Translations under genes and position numbers: made by a program | In this document: one piece after another, positions 7,187-8,672 of the stretch | Layout of the letters: each line of letters starts with the position of its first letter | Numbering within the stretch: position 1 is the stretch's first letter | The notes under the pieces: generated by a model | The model's input: the letters and a program-made list of their open reading frames with translations, nothing else | The model's database searches: none | Told to the model about the DNA's origin: nothing | DNA from: Flectobacillus sp. | GTDB taxonomy: Bacteria > Bacteroidota > Bacteroidia > Cytophagales > Spirosomataceae | Reading direction: 5' to 3' | Length of the DNA stretch: 8,672 nucleotides | NCBI GenBank assembly: GCA_029865665.1 | Contig: JARXAV010000044.1 | Location: forward strand, 1 to 8,672

Positions 7187-8672
7187 CTAAACTGCTACAA
7201 CCTCCTCCGATTCAACGTATAGCAAAACACCCTTGACCTCTGCATAACCCATATCTCGATAAATGTCCATGTATTGTCGAACTTGAGTTTTATGGCTGTT
7301 CGATTTTGAACCCGTTTTATAATCGACAATCGTAATTTTATTCCCCTCCCGCACCACACGGTCAGGACGAAGGGGTTTTCCGTTCGGCATTAAAATTTCT
7401 CGTTCGTTTTTCACATTTTCCTCCGCTACCTCAAACAAGTGTTGCACTTTGGCGATAATCCCTAGCATCTTTAGTTTCAAGTCCGCTTTCTCGGCATCTA
7501 TAATCAAGCCTTCTCGGGCAACTTCTGCCAAAGCCATATCAATATCGTTGAGGTGTTTCACTTTGGCAAAAGCCGCATGGAGTTTATTTCCATAGTCTTT
7601 ACTTTTTTCGAAGGTCTCCAAATCAAACAACCTTTCTGCCGAATGCCGTAAACGAATACCTACCGAAGGCATCGTAATTTGGTCGGCAGCCACCACAATT
7701 CGGTCAACTTCCTGCTTCTTTTTTTCCTTCTGCACGTTGTCGATACCTTCATAAATCACTTCGGTATGTTGTCCATTTTCATCTAATTCTGGAAAATTAA
7801 CAAAGCTATACAAGAGGTTTCCTACCGAATTTTCAAAACCCCGATGACCTTTTCGGACAATCAAATACAAACGGTTGGTAGGTCGGGTGAGGGCTACGTA
7901 CAACATATTTAAACTTTCGAGAAAAGTCTTTTCCTTTTCATCAAATAATTGATTAGCAACCGAAGTCCCTTCCAGAGCCTTCACCCCACGCAAAGGTGCA
8001 ACCGTCAACGGAATCCCCCCCAGCGGAGTGCCGCCCACATGCTCATGGGTAAGAGCATCTTCGTGAACAGGAGAAACGAGTAAATCATTTTCGGGTAAAT
8101 CTGCCCAAAACGTACTATTAAATCGAGGTTCGGTTGACCAATGACAATAAGGAACGATCACCACAGGGAACTCCAATCCTTTCGATTTATGAACACTCAT
8201 TACCCGCACCGCATTTTGTCCTTCGGGCATGGAAATTGAAAGGCTTTCTTTTTTCTGTTCCCAAAAACTCAAAAAATCCGTCAAGTGCGTACTTTGGTTA
8301 CATTGAAAATCAAGTACGACATCCAAAAATCGGAAAATAAAGTCTAATTCCTTCGTATGGTTAAACAAATGGAATTCCTTCAAAGCCCGTTCGGCAATGT
8401 CATAAAGCGATTTTTGCTGTAATTCAAAAGGATCAAAGCGGTAGCCTTCATTCCTCATTAAGTCATAAAAAGCTAAAAGGTCTTTGCTTTCAATGGCTTC
8501 TTTAATTTCCTTATTTTCATCCGTATTCGGGATTTTATTCAATACTACTCGATAAAACAAATAAATAGCCTCGTATTTCCCCAAACGATTATCAGGGTTT
8601 TGAACCACCTTCATCAGGGATACCACCAAATTTACTGCCTCCGAAAACACCAAACTCATCGAATCAGACGAA
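7187..8672 (-). CDS. AddA/RecB-like UvrD-family helicase-nuclease, C-terminal part (N-terminus beyond window)
   Basis: This is part of an ATP-dependent DNA end-processing enzyme acting in double-strand break repair. The frame stays open to the right edge (residues S-S-D-S before the first visible Met), so that Met (8659-8657) is internal, not the start; the Walker A helicase half lies outside. Counting from that Met, helicase motif V is VHKSKGLEFPVVIV (156-169) and motif VI is LNMLYVALTRP (250-260). The C-terminal PD-(D/E)XK nuclease shows His361, Asp433 in RPDR, the pair Asp446 and Lys448 in VDYKTG, and Q459/Y463; the 13-residue Asp-to-Asp spacing equals that of RecB, so the nuclease looks active. 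Between the motifs lies an unusual Gly/Pro/Leu-rich stretch (about 205-229) with locally high GC. It ends at TAG 7189-7187. I cannot separate AddA from other Bacteroidota UvrD-nuclease fusions without the N-terminus or a neighbouring addB. Confidence 0.9.
   Translation of the reverse strand, partial: SSDSMSLVFSEAVNLVVSLMKVVQNPDNRLGKYEAIYLFYRVVLNKIPNTDENKEIKEAIESKDLLAFYDLMRNEGYRFDPFELQQKSLYDIAERALKEFHLFNHTKELDFIFRFLDVVLDFQCNQSTHLTDFLSFWEQKKESLSISMPEGQNAVRVMSVHKSKGLEFPVVIVPYCHWSTEPRFNSTFWADLPENDLLVSPVHEDALTHEHVGGTPLGGIPLTVAPLRGVKALEGTSVANQLFDEKEKTFLESLNMLYVALTRPTNRLYLIVRKGHRGFENSVGNLLYSFVNFPELDENGQHTEVIYEGIDNVQKEKKKQEVDRIVVAADQITMPSVGIRLRHSAERLFDLETFEKSKDYGNKLHAAFAKVKHLNDIDMALAEVAREGLIIDAEKADLKLKMLGIIAKVQHLFEVAEENVKNEREILMPNGKPLRPDRVVREGNKITIVDYKTGSKSNSHKTQVRQYMDIYRDMGYAEVKGVLLYVESEEVVAV
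7973..8047 (-). repeat. GC-rich in-frame insertion-like segment inside the helicase-nuclease gene
   Basis: This stretch encodes residues about 205-229 (containing GGTPLGGIPLTVAPLRGVKA) between the helicase V and VI motifs. Bases 7981-8040 are 39/60 G or C, about 65%, against roughly 40% around. The low-complexity peptide does not look like helicase sequence, while residues on both sides do. The core CAGCGGAG (8021-8028) and its left flank resemble the inverted repeat in the susC leader. An in-frame insertion of a short palindromic element is a reasonable reading, but a natural loop is possible. Confidence 0.4.

Noticed and set aside
7187..8672. Helicase-nuclease gene as part of an anti-phage defence system
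   Set aside because: The conserved motifs are those of a general AddA/RecB-type repair enzyme, and nothing beside it in the window (a glycan locus) suggests a defence island.
1..8672. CRISPR arrays, tRNA or rRNA genes, transposases and attachment sites
   Set aside because: No spaced direct repeats, cloverleaf-like sequence, rRNA segments, transposase motifs or flanking duplications were seen on reading the window.

Overview
The window looks like a piece of a Bacteroidota chromosome with fairly low GC (roughly 40% by eye). The signs are a SusC/SusD pair, a SusD lipoprotein signal, A/T-rich translation starts without Shine-Dalgarno sequences, and promoter-like motifs of the Bacteroidota TTTG / TAnnTTTG type. 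A member of the Cytophagales is my best guess from protein style, but the sequence alone does not fix the genus.

Layout. Positions 1-905 (minus strand) hold the N-terminal 301 residues of a SusD/RagB glycan-binding lipoprotein, cut by the window edge. Just upstream of it in transcription (916-3951, minus) is the matching SusC/RagA TonB-dependent transporter. A 307-base non-coding stretch (3952-4258) then holds a PurR/LacI-like palindrome, a candidate promoter overlapping it, and a long leader with a small GC-rich inverted repeat. Next comes a LacI-family repressor (4259-5290, minus) that appears to start at TTG. Divergent from it, on the plus strand (5370-7139), is a secreted protein of about 590 residues built like a polysaccharide lyase: a helical toroid followed by beta-sheet, with an Asn-His pair. 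A perfect 13-bp hairpin (7145-7180) ends this gene and also serves the convergent gene at 7187-8672. That gene is the C-terminal part of an AddA/RecB-like helicase-nuclease and continues beyond the right edge.

How it fits together. The lacI, susC, susD and lyase-like genes form a small polysaccharide utilisation locus. The lyase-like enzyme would cut an acidic glycan outside the cytoplasm, SusD would capture fragments at the surface, SusC would import them, and the LacI protein would sense a sugar product and release the susC promoter. The substrate cannot be read from this window. The helicase-nuclease is an unrelated DNA repair gene.

The points most worth a second look are the CpG-centred operator overlapping the likely -33 box of susC, the lyase-like protein that I cannot place in a named family, a GC-rich in-frame insertion in the helicase gene that resembles an element in the susC leader, and the TTG start of lacI overlapping a seven-codon mini-ORF. 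I saw no CRISPR array, tRNA, rRNA, transposase or defence system.
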